Origin: an uncultured Caryophanales bacterium
GTDB taxonomy: Bacteria; Bacillota_I; Bacilli_A; RFN20; CAG-826
Length of the DNA: 22,156 nucleotides
NCBI GenBank assembly: GCA_946404585.1
Contig: CAMJEC010000009.1
Span: forward strand, 1-22,156
Reading direction: 5' to 3'
Shown here: piece after piece, positions 14,543-22,112 of the stretch
Numbering within the stretch: the first letter of the stretch is position 1
Layout of the letters: every line of letters begins with the position of its first letter
Notes under the pieces: generated by a model
What the model saw: the letters and a program-made list of their open reading frames with translations, nothing else
Told to the model about the DNA's origin: nothing
Database searches by the model: none
Position numbers and translations under genes: made by a program

Positions 14543-15211
14543 TTATTTTGCATAGAAAATTGTGTTCTTATCAAACATGCCAAAAGCAAAAGCGTAATTA
14601 TAAAATAACGGCATTCCTTTGTAAGCTTTGAATGATGTACGATCAACAAACTCTTTTACTTCAATATTTTCAATATAGCCATATGGATTATAGATGGTGA
14701 CTTTGTCATTACCTAAATCAATAGCGCTTACCACTGAGAAATGAAGAGTCCATTCATTTTCATATTTAGCCGCCCACTCGAGGGCTACTGGCTTATTATC
14801 TTTAATCGCATCATGAACTTCTTTTAATAAAGCATCATGTTTTAAATATGAACGTTTAACAAAGTTACGTGATGGAATTGATTTATTGATTTCATCTAAG
14901 AAGCCTTTAGATGTTTGAGTGGAAACCGCACTATTTCTAGCATCTAAATCATCTTCAGTCACTTTATTACCATAGAAACTTGAAATCATTTCGATCGTAG
15001 CGTAGCCACATGAAACGTGTTGAGTTACTAACTCTAATCCTGTGAGTTCTACTTTATCTTTATAATTAGTGTCACTTCTTAGATAAGAATAATCTGCATT
15101 TAGACTATTTGTTTTAACTGCATCAACGATTAATGGAATACTAGCGGTAACCACTAATGCGCCCACTAAAGCGGACACAACAATTATTGTGACTTTGGCT
15201 TTCTTTTTCAT
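14543..15211 (-). CDS. Membrane-anchored C39-like cysteine protease
   Basis: This 222-aa protein has one N-terminal membrane helix (about 8-30) after a Lys-rich start, which should place the rest outside the cell. The catalytic domain fits papain-like C39/C39-like peptidases. TQHVSCGYATIEMISSFYG carries an oxyanion Gln64 and nucleophile Cys68, LHFSVVSAID carries His157, and YNPYG supplies Asn175 as the third residue. C39 enzymes commonly cut double-glycine leader peptides, but those are fused to ABC transporters. Here there is no transporter or precursor peptide nearby, so the substrate is unknown. ATG lies 18 nt after the alcohol dehydrogenase gene, so it should be the last gene of that operon. 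Confidence 0.75.
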   Translation of the reverse strand: MKKKAKVTIIVVSALVGALVVTASIPLIVDAVKTNSLNADYSYLRSDTNYKDKVELTGLELVTQHVSCGYATIEMISSFYGNKVTEDDLDARNSAVSTQTSKGFLDEINKSIPSRNFVKRSYLKHDALLKEVHDAIKDNKPVALEWAAKYENEWTLHFSVVSAIDLGNDKVTIYNPYGYIENIEVKEFVDRTSFKAYKGMPLFYNYAFAFGMFDKNTIFYAK

Positions 15212-15229
15212 AACTGAAATACTATAGCA

Positions 15230-16438
15230 TTATTTCATGAATGAACGAATGACTTTTTCACATTCTTTTTCATCCATGATTTTTGGTACTGGATAACCAG
15301 GATTACCTTCTTTTAGTGCACGCTTAATGAGTGTTGGTAAATCTTCTTCTTTAATGAAGTCGAATTTATCTGGAATATTCATGGCATGATTCATTCTTCT
15401 AAGTTCGGCGATAAAGGCCTTCGCCTTTTCTTCATTGCTCATATTTTCTTTAGTGATACCAATGATATCAGCGAGCTTCGCTAATTTCTTATAAACGGAA
15501 GAACCATACCAATCTAAAACATATGGAAGAATAACAGCATTAGCTAAACCATGAGGAGTGTTATATAAGCCACCTAAGTTATGTGCGATAGCGTGTACAT
15601 AGCCAACAAAGGCTCTAGTGAAAGCACTACCAGCATAGAAAGATGCTTTGAGCATATTCTCTCTAGCTTCCATGTCTTTACCATTGTTATAGGCTTTTTC
15701 TAAATTATCATGAATTAGTTTTGTAGCATCTTCAGCATATCTAATTGTGGATTTCACATTACTTTTACCAATATAGGCTTCAACAGCATGAGTCATTGCA
15801 TCCATGCCTGTTGTGGATGTGATATGTGGAGGTAAACCTATTGTTAGAGCGGGATCTAAAACTGCATATTTAGGTCTTAAGCATGGATCAGAAATAGCAT
15901 TCTTTTCATGAGTTTCTGGATCAGTTACTACAGCGGCCACTGTTGTTTCAGAACCTGTACCTGCGGTTGTAGGAACAGCGAAGAATGGAGGAAGCTTTTT
16001 ACCAACTTTTAAATAGCCTCTCATTTTTCTGACTGATTTCTTAGGTTTGACCACTCTTGCGGCCACTGCTTTAGCGCAGTCCATTGGAGAACCACCACCA
16101 AAGGCAATAATACCTTCGCAGTTATTATCTAAATACATATCTCGACAATGTTCGATATTAGGAATTGTGGGGTTTGGTTGAACACCATCATAGACGAAAT
16201 ATTCGATACCGTGTGCCTTAAGTTGCTCAAATAATGGATCTAATAAGTGAATGCTCATTAAGCCTTTATCGGTGACCACTAAGACTTTATTTATTCCTTT
16301 TTCCTTAATTAATATAGGTAATCTTAAAACAGCGCCTTCACCTTCTAAAAGTTGAGGCTCTTTCCAGTCCATAAAACACATCGCAATTTTTAAAACTTTT
16401 TGGTAAATGCGATAATACCATTTCTTAACAAAGAGCAT
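15230..16438 (-). CDS. Iron-containing alcohol dehydrogenase (group III)
   Basis: This 402-aa cytoplasmic NAD(P)-dependent dehydrogenase interconverts an alcohol and an aldehyde or ketone. The nucleotide-binding GGGSPMDCAKAVA (114-126) and PTTAGTGSE (156-164) are intact. The metal ligands are Asp213 and His217 in GMDAMTHAVEAYI, His282 in VHAIAHNLGG and His296 in TPHGLANA. The spacing agrees with the family (4, 65, 14 residues). An unusual hydrophobic N-terminal extension (1-25, WYYRIYQKVLKIAMCF) precedes the normal fold. ATG at 16438 has AGAGGA 8 nt before it. The gene follows the CBS gene by 12 nt and precedes the protease gene. The alcohol substrate cannot be deduced; fermentative redox balance is the common role. 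Confidence 0.9.
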   Translation of the reverse strand: MLFVKKWYYRIYQKVLKIAMCFMDWKEPQLLEGEGAVLRLPILIKEKGINKVLVVTDKGLMSIHLLDPLFEQLKAHGIEYFVYDGVQPNPTIPNIEHCRDMYLDNNCEGIIAFGGGSPMDCAKAVAARVVKPKKSVRKMRGYLKVGKKLPPFFAVPTTAGTGSETTVAAVVTDPETHEKNAISDPCLRPKYAVLDPALTIGLPPHITSTTGMDAMTHAVEAYIGKSNVKSTIRYAEDATKLIHDNLEKAYNNGKDMEARENMLKASFYAGSAFTRAFVGYVHAIAHNLGGLYNTPHGLANAVILPYVLDWYGSSVYKKLAKLADIIGITKENMSNEEKAKAFIAELRRMNHAMNIPDKFDFIKEEDLPTLIKRALKEGNPGYPVPKIMDEKECEKVIRSFMK

Positions 16439-16450
16439 ATTTATTTCCTC

Positions 16451-16879
16451 TTATTTATTATCAATTTGTTTCTTTAGATAGATGAAGACATCTCTTCTTT
16501 TAACGATACCAATAAAGACTTCTCTATCATCCACGACTGGGATGAAGTTTTGGGATAACGCTAGAGCATAGAGTTCATCTAAAGTAGCGTCAACAGAGAC
16601 AGCGTTATATGGACGATATCTTTCAATTTCTAAGATGTTTGTTTTTTCCGCTAAAGCGAGATTGAATCCCCCGCTCGCATGGATGAATCTTAGGATGTCA
16701 CCTTCTGATAAGGAAGTAACATAATGACCGTTTCCATCCAGGACAGGAACAACAGTAAACTTGTGATAAGCAAACTTTTCGAATGCTTGTCTAACAGTCA
16801 TTGTATTGTCTAAGTAAAAAGTTGCACCTTTAAGTGTGGTAATCTGCAATAAATTGAAGTTTTCCATCTTTGATTTCAT
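16451..16879 (-). CDS. Stand-alone CBS-pair protein
   Basis: This small cytoplasmic protein is made of two CBS motifs, which bind adenine nucleotides (AMP, ATP, SAM) as sensors. CBS1 covers FYLDNTMTVRQAFEKFAYHKFTVVPVLD through SLSEGDILRFI. CBS2 covers AVSVDATLDELYALALSQNFIPVVDD through GIVKRRDVFIYL. There is no attached enzyme domain. The start is uncertain. Codons TTG at 16900, ATG at 16879 and ATG at 16867 are all possible and none has a clear Shine-Dalgarno sequence; a TATAAT on the minus strand even overlaps the 16879 ATG. I give 16879. It is the first gene of an operon with the alcohol dehydrogenase and protease genes, and divergent from the STAS-NRPS operon. Confidence 0.8.
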   Translation of the reverse strand: MKSKMENFNLLQITTLKGATFYLDNTMTVRQAFEKFAYHKFTVVPVLDGNGHYVTSLSEGDILRFIHASGGFNLALAEKTNILEIERYRPYNAVSVDATLDELYALALSQNFIPVVDDREVFIGIVKRRDVFIYLKKQIDNK

Positions 16880-16989
16880 TATAGAAAACTTTTTATTCAA
16901 ATAAAATAAAAAGCCATCTAAGTTAAGACTTTATTGATTATCACTGTTTTTATTTGTGGTTGATACCTTTTATTAATTGAAATTACTTT

Positions 16990-17019
16990 TTGACATTTTA
17001 TGTGGGCGCGTGTTGTAAT
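16990..17019 (+). promoter_or_regulatory. Promoter of the STAS-NRPS-esterase operon
   Basis: A perfect -35 TTGACA (16990-16995) and TGTAAT (17014-17019) are 18 bp apart, with an extended -10 TG at 17011-17012. Transcription would start near 17026, 32 nt before the STAS ATG. The GC-rich spacer segment GGGCGCG stands out from the AT-rich surroundings. No inverted-repeat operator is obvious. Confidence 0.7.
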
Positions 17020-17057
17020 AGAAATATAAAGTTTTTTATAAAAAGGGAGAAAATTTT

Positions 17058-17357
17058 ATGAATGTTTTAAAACAACTTTCAGGTGCTGAACTTTTTGTTG
17101 TGGTCGATGGAAATATCGATAGCACTTCCGCACCTGAATTAAACAACCAAATCTGTGATTCTTTAAAAGGTATTCAATCCTTAGTTTTTGATTTCCAGAA
17201 AGTGAACTACATCTCATCCGCTGGTTTACGTGTCTTATTAGCAGCACGTAAAGCTTTAGGCAATGAAGGTGAAGTCATCATCCGCAAGCCAAACCAAAAC
17301 GTGTTAGACGTTTTTGAAATGTCTGGTTTCGACAATATTCTTAAAATCGAAAAATAG
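17058..17357 (+). CDS. STAS-domain protein, anti-sigma factor antagonist type
   Basis: This 99-aa single-domain protein resembles SpoIIAA/RsbV. Such proteins switch partners with an ATP-binding anti-sigma kinase, depending on phosphorylation of a Ser. The conserved region reads VDGNIDSTSAPELN, then VFDFQKVNYISSAGLRVLL with the expected Ser pair at about 53-54, and ends with FEMSGFDNILKI. The start ATG at 17058 has GGGAG about 8 nt upstream. No RsbW-like kinase, PP2C phosphatase or sigma factor gene lies beside it. It is 9 nt before the NRPS start, and its TAG stop codon forms part of the NRPS ribosome binding site (TAGGAG). This position suggests that it regulates or binds the synthetase system rather than a sigma factor operon. 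Confidence 0.88.
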   Translation: MNVLKQLSGAELFVVVDGNIDSTSAPELNNQICDSLKGIQSLVFDFQKVNYISSAGLRVLLAARKALGNEGEVIIRKPNQNVLDVFEMSGFDNILKIEK

Positions 17358-17366
17358 GAGTTGCCT

Positions 17367-20354
17367 ATGTATATCATTGAACAACTAGCGGCTTTTACCG
17401 CTGAATCGCCAAATAATGCGATTCTATTTGACGAAGCCCACAATAAGGGTATTACTTACGCTCAATTAGATGACCTATCTGGTCGTATTTACGCATACTT
17501 AAAAAAGAATAATATTGGCAAAGAAGACTTTGTCTTAATTAATCTTCCTCGTGGTGTCATGCCAATTATCACCATGATTGGTGTTTGGAAAAGTGGCGCT
17601 GCTTGGGCATTAGTGGAAGATACCTACGCTCCAGAACGTATTAACTACATCCGTGAAGACTGTGGCTGTAAGATTGAAATCTCTTCTAAGAACTGGGATG
17701 AAATTATGCATATTGAGCCACTTCAAGGGTATGAACAAGTTGGTATGCACGATGCAGCTTACGCTATCTACACTTCTGGCACTACTGGTAATCCAAAAGG
17801 TGTCTTACATGAATATGGCAATTTAGAAAGAGCAATTGATTCCATTAGAATTAAAGGTCAAACACCATTTGATGGCAAAGATCGTTTAGCCTTATTAGCG
17901 CCTTTAAACTTCGTAGCCTCCGTTATTGTTATTCTTAAAGCACTTAGTGTGCATAACGGTAAGACTTTCGTTGTTAGTTACGCCACAATTAAGAATCCAA
18001 TGGCGTTAAAGATGTTCTTCTTTGAAAAACGTATTTCCATTACATTCTTAACTCCTTCTTACGTTAGAATGCTTGGTAACACTACTGGACCATTCTTAAG
18101 AATGCTCTTCGTGGGTAGTGAACCTGCTAATAACGTTTATAACAAAAACTTAGAATTAATTAATATTTATGCCTGTTCCGAAAGCGGCTTTGCTGTTGGT
18201 GTTTTCTTAATTGATAAATCGTATGAAGTTTGTCCAATTGGTAAACCTGAGGTTGAAACCAAAATTGTCTTATTAGACGAAGATGGTAAAGAAGTCCCAG
18301 AAGGTGAAATCGGTGAATTATGTTTTGAAAACCCATATGTGAGAGGCTATATCAATCTTCCTGAAGAAAGTAAGAAAGCCTTCACTGATGGTTTCTATCA
18401 TTCAGGTGACCTAGCTAGAAGAGATGAAAATGGTAACTATGTCTTATTAGGTCGTTCAGGTGACATGATTAAGATTAATGGTAATCGTATCGAACCAGCG
18501 GAAATTGAAGCCGCGGTTAAGGCCGCTTTAAAAGTTTCTTGGGCCGCTGCTCGTGGCTTTGAAGAAGGTGGTAAGAGTTATTTATGTGCTTACTATTTAG
18601 ATGATGTGCAATTCGATCCTAATGAAATTAGACAAGAATTAATGAAGAGACTTCCATACTACATGATTCCTGCCTTCTTTATGAAGATTGATTCAGTACC
18701 ACTTAAGGCAAACGGCAAATTTGATAGAAAAGCTTTACCAAAGCCAGATGCTGAAAACTTTAGAACAGAATATGTTGCCCCTACTAACGAAACTGAAGAA
18801 AAACTATGTAACGCAATGGCGGCCGTTCTTAAAGTTGATAAAGTTGGTATCCACGATGACTTCTATGAATTAGGTGGTGATTCTCTTGGTTCTATTCAAG
18901 TCATTGTTAACGCTGAATTACCAGGATTAAACGCTAGTGAGATTTTCCGTGGTAGAACACCAGAAAAGATCGCTAAGTTATATGAAGAAAATCACGCTAA
19001 TGATGATGGCGAATCTCCAGAAGCAAAGAATGCTGCTAGTTTGAAACTTGATCATCCATTAACCGCTGAACAACTATACATGGTTGACTATCAGTTATAT
19101 ACACCAAAATCAACAATGTATAACTTATTCTCCATGCTTAAAGTCGATAAAGAAATGTTCGATATGGAGAAATTAGCGGGCACAATGAAAACTGTGATTA
19201 AGAATCACCCTGCCTTATTAACCACATTCCATTTCAACGATGATGGTGAAATTATCCAAAGATATACACCTGATATCATTGAAGACATTAGAGTGGAAAA
19301 ACTTTCTGAATTTGAATTTGAACTCTTAAAAGATAACTTAGTTATGCCATTTAAGATTATCGGTGGTAGATTATACCGCTGCCGTGTTTTTGAAACCGAA
19401 AAAGCGGGTTACGTCTTCTTTGATGTCCACCACACTGTCTTTGATGGTACATCCTTAAAAGTCTTTATGGGTAATATTGGCAAAGCCTATATGGGTATGA
19501 TGCCAGATCCAGACTTCTATTACTTAATGCTCGCAAATAGAGAAGAAGCAATTAAGACTTCTTTCTATGAAGAATCTAAGAAATATTTCGAAGATTTATA
19601 TGATGGCGTTGAATGGTCTAGTTATCCTGCTATCAATCATCAATCTCGTGAAAACGAATTAGGTGAATTATTCGTGCCACTTGGTATTGAACAAGCACAA
19701 ATGAATGCGATGGAAAGACAATACCGCATTAGTAGAAACGAATTCTTCATCGCTGTCGCGATTTTAGCAATCGCTATTTATAACAAGAAAAACGATATTA
19801 AGATTTCTTGGATTTATAACGGCCGTGAAGACATGCAGATGATGTCCACTGTTGGTTTATTATTCCGTGATTTACCAGTCGGTATTCGTTTACATGATAA
19901 AGATACAATTCGTGATATCTTTGCAGAAATCCATAAACAAGTCCAAGGTGGCATTGAACATAGCTGCTATGAATATGTTGATAGACATAATCAAGTCGGT
20001 AATGAAGAATGTGCCTATTTGTTATATCAACAAGATATCCGTGATATGGGTGGAGCGGAAGGTATGAATATTGAAACAATTGATATTCGTCAAAACCAAG
20101 CTGCTTCTCAAACCATTCTTGATATGGAAATCTTAGATGGTAAAGAAGGTTTAATCTTAATGATTGACTACGCTGCTTCTAGATACAATCAAGAAAGCAT
20201 GGAAAAATTCCGTGATTTATTCGTCATGACCGCTCAAGCATTAGTGACACATAATTCTCAAAAAGATGTTACTGTTGCTGAACTTAAGAATAAGTTAAGT
20301 GATAAGAGTAACTTCTTTGCGAAGATTATCGGTATTTTCAGAAGGAAGAAATAG
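17367..20354 (+). CDS. Stand-alone non-ribosomal peptide synthetase, order A-T-C
   Basis: This 995-aa enzyme has three domains. The adenylation domain (about 1-465) carries YTSGTTGNPKG (135-145), YHSGDLA (344-350), GRSGDMIKINGNRIEP (362-377) and catalytic Lys451 in PLKANGKFDRKAL. The carrier domain (about 470-540) carries GGDSL with phosphopantetheine Ser506. The condensation domain (about 560-965) has an intact HHTVFDG (His688, His689, Asp693). A basic tail (FRRKK) ends the protein. The usual FDxS Asp that holds the alpha-amino group is Val183 (NFVAS), so the substrate may not be an alpha-amino acid. There is no thioesterase or reductase domain. ATG at 17367 is preferred to TTG at 17361 because AGGAG lies 6 nt before it. 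The stop overlaps the esterase GTG (TAGTG). The product is unknown. Confidence 0.9.
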   Translation: MYIIEQLAAFTAESPNNAILFDEAHNKGITYAQLDDLSGRIYAYLKKNNIGKEDFVLINLPRGVMPIITMIGVWKSGAAWALVEDTYAPERINYIREDCGCKIEISSKNWDEIMHIEPLQGYEQVGMHDAAYAIYTSGTTGNPKGVLHEYGNLERAIDSIRIKGQTPFDGKDRLALLAPLNFVASVIVILKALSVHNGKTFVVSYATIKNPMALKMFFFEKRISITFLTPSYVRMLGNTTGPFLRMLFVGSEPANNVYNKNLELINIYACSESGFAVGVFLIDKSYEVCPIGKPEVETKIVLLDEDGKEVPEGEIGELCFENPYVRGYINLPEESKKAFTDGFYHSGDLARRDENGNYVLLGRSGDMIKINGNRIEPAEIEAAVKAALKVSWAAARGFEEGGKSYLCAYYLDDVQFDPNEIRQELMKRLPYYMIPAFFMKIDSVPLKANGKFDRKALPKPDAENFRTEYVAPTNETEEKLCNAMAAVLKVDKVGIHDDFYELGGDSLGSIQVIVNAELPGLNASEIFRGRTPEKIAKLYEENHANDDGESPEAKNAASLKLDHPLTAEQLYMVDYQLYTPKSTMYNLFSMLKVDKEMFDMEKLAGTMKTVIKNHPALLTTFHFNDDGEIIQRYTPDIIEDIRVEKLSEFEFELLKDNLVMPFKIIGGRLYRCRVFETEKAGYVFFDVHHTVFDGTSLKVFMGNIGKAYMGMMPDPDFYYLMLANREEAIKTSFYEESKKYFEDLYDGVEWSSYPAINHQSRENELGELFVPLGIEQAQMNAMERQYRISRNEFFIAVAILAIAIYNKKNDIKISWIYNGREDMQMMSTVGLLFRDLPVGIRLHDKDTIRDIFAEIHKQVQGGIEHSCYEYVDRHNQVGNEECAYLLYQQDIRDMGGAEGMNIETIDIRQNQAASQTILDMEILDGKEGLILMIDYAASRYNQESMEKFRDLFVMTAQALVTHNSQKDVTVAELKNKLSDKSNFFAKIIGIFRRKK

Positions 20355-22024
20355 TGAGTAAGGATAAAATCTCATTAGAAAAAGAAAGAGTAAGGGCTTT
20401 ATTTGGCGAGAATAAAGAACTAAAAGAAAACCCAGATAAAGCCCATTCTATTAAATGCCATAACGGGGTATTCGTACCAAAAGTAATTGATACGGTATCT
20501 ATTTTTAGGGGTATTCCTTTTGCTTTACCACCAATTAATGAAAGAAGATGGAAGAAACCTGTTCCCGTTAATAAGAGCGATAAGATTTATGAGGCTTATT
20601 ATAATGGTAAGTCCCCCATTCAAACTGTCATTGATTCTGAAAGAGCATCATATTATCCACAGAGTGAAGATTGTCTATATTTGAATGTGTGGGTGAATGA
20701 TGCTTGTAAAGATAAGAATAAACCAATCATGGTCTTTATTCATGGTGGCGCGTATGGATGGGGAGGTACTGCTGACCCATTATATGATGGTTTAAACTTT
20801 ATTAAGTTACATCCAGAGGTCATATTGATTACTATTGCTTATAGAGTGGGCTTATTTGGTTTTATTGATTTAAGTTATCTAAAAGGCGCGGAAGAATTTA
20901 ATGACGCTCCTAATTTAGGTATTTATGATCAAATAGAAGCTTTACGTTGGATTCAAAGTAATGGGCAAGCCTTTGGTGGTGATATTAATAATGTCACGAT
21001 ATTTGGTGAATCCGCAGGTGGAGGATCTGTTTCTATTCTTCCTTTAGTAAAAGAGGCTAAAGGATTATTCCATAGAGTAATTGCGGAAAGTGGCTCATTA
21101 GCGCTTACTTACGCAAAAGATGAGTGTAAGTCATTTACTGATAAGCTTATTAAGGCCGCAAAAACGGATTCTATGGATGATTTAATGGAATTAAGCACCG
21201 AACAATTAGCGAAGTTAAATGAAGGCCTTAATGAGGCTAATAACTTCCCGATGAGAGATGGAGAACTTATTCCTCTTAATCCATATGAACCATATCTTAA
21301 AGGTGAAACTAAAGATATTGATATGATGATGGGCAGTAACGCTAATGAGATTAATTATTGGATTGGAGAATTAGGGGGTTTATTTAATTACTGTGCGGGT
21401 ATGCCTTTTAAATATAAAAACGACATCTCTAAACTCAGTAAAGAAGATGAAGAACTAGTTAAAAAATTCATGAGAGAAACTAAAGGAAATAAGATTACAA
21501 GAATTAGTGAATTCTATAATGAAATGATGTTCCGTTTACCAATGATTTATCAAGCAGAAGGTCATTCCTCTAATAATGGTAATTTCTATATGTATTATTG
21601 GAAGGAAGAAAGTAAGATTCCTTTATACAAAGCGTGCCACGCAGTTGAACTTGCTTATGTCTTCTATAACATTGATGAAACCATCTATACTGGAGAAGTA
21701 GCAGATAAAGAATTAGCGGAGACGGTATCTAATATGTGGGTGGAATTCGCTAAAACTGGTAATCCATCGTTAGAAGGTATTTCTTGGAATAAATATGATA
21801 TTAAGAATAGAAAAACTATGACCTTTAAGAAAGGTGAAGTTAAGGAAGAAAAAGATATCTTAAATAAACAAAGAGAAACACTATTCCCAATTGTTAAATA
21901 TATGATTAATCCTGGCTACGCTGATATCGCTGAAAACTTATCGGTATTAGATAAAACAGGAGCGGCAATAAACGCTGCACTAAGTAGTATATCCATCCTA
22001 GTCGCAGAAAAGATTATTAAGTAA
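20354..22024 (+). CDS. Type B carboxylesterase
   Basis: This 556-aa alpha/beta-hydrolase of the carboxylesterase/cholinesterase family has no signal peptide, so it is cytoplasmic. The signatures are RGIPFALPP, SEDCLYLNVW (104-113), oxyanion HGGAYGWG (130-137) and nucleophile elbow GESAGG with Ser220. Glu332 in GSNANE is the acid and His429 in CHAVELAYVF is the base. It starts with GTG at 20354, sharing one base with the NRPS stop codon (TAGTG), with AGAAGGAAG upstream, so its synthesis is tied to that of the NRPS. It might release, hydrolyse or trim the carrier-bound product in place of the missing thioesterase, or detoxify it. Enzyme class is secure; the role is inferred from coupling. It is the last gene before the IS end. 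Confidence 0.9.
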   Translation: MSKDKISLEKERVRALFGENKELKENPDKAHSIKCHNGVFVPKVIDTVSIFRGIPFALPPINERRWKKPVPVNKSDKIYEAYYNGKSPIQTVIDSERASYYPQSEDCLYLNVWVNDACKDKNKPIMVFIHGGAYGWGGTADPLYDGLNFIKLHPEVILITIAYRVGLFGFIDLSYLKGAEEFNDAPNLGIYDQIEALRWIQSNGQAFGGDINNVTIFGESAGGGSVSILPLVKEAKGLFHRVIAESGSLALTYAKDECKSFTDKLIKAAKTDSMDDLMELSTEQLAKLNEGLNEANNFPMRDGELIPLNPYEPYLKGETKDIDMMMGSNANEINYWIGELGGLFNYCAGMPFKYKNDISKLSKEDEELVKKFMRETKGNKITRISEFYNEMMFRLPMIYQAEGHSSNNGNFYMYYWKEESKIPLYKACHAVELAYVFYNIDETIYTGEVADKELAETVSNMWVEFAKTGNPSLEGISWNKYDIKNRKTMTFKKGEVKEEKDILNKQRETLFPIVKYMINPGYADIAENLSVLDKTGAAINAALSSISILVAEKIIK

Positions 22025-22088
22025 AAGAAAGTCGTCTTAATTATGAAGTGAACCCCAAAACGGACACACTTCAAAAAAAGACCTAAAG

Positions 22089-22112
22089 ACAGGAATCAGT
22101 CAAGGTTCCTGT
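22089..22112 (+). terminator. Terminator after the esterase, inside the IS end
   Basis: ACAGGAA (22089-22095) pairs with TTCCTGT (22106-22112) around a 10-nt loop and is followed by TTTTT. It is a normal Rho-independent signal for the plus-strand operon, 64 nt after the esterase stop codon. It lies within the transposase 3' end, and read on the minus strand it is also followed by a T-rich run. So it may serve both transcripts. Confidence 0.7.

Noticed and set aside
22044..22074. Hairpin GAAGTG...CACTTC read as an operon terminator
   Set aside because: The loop is 16 nt and the following run on the plus strand is A, not T. The better reading is an IS terminal repeat, with the true terminator at 22089-22112.
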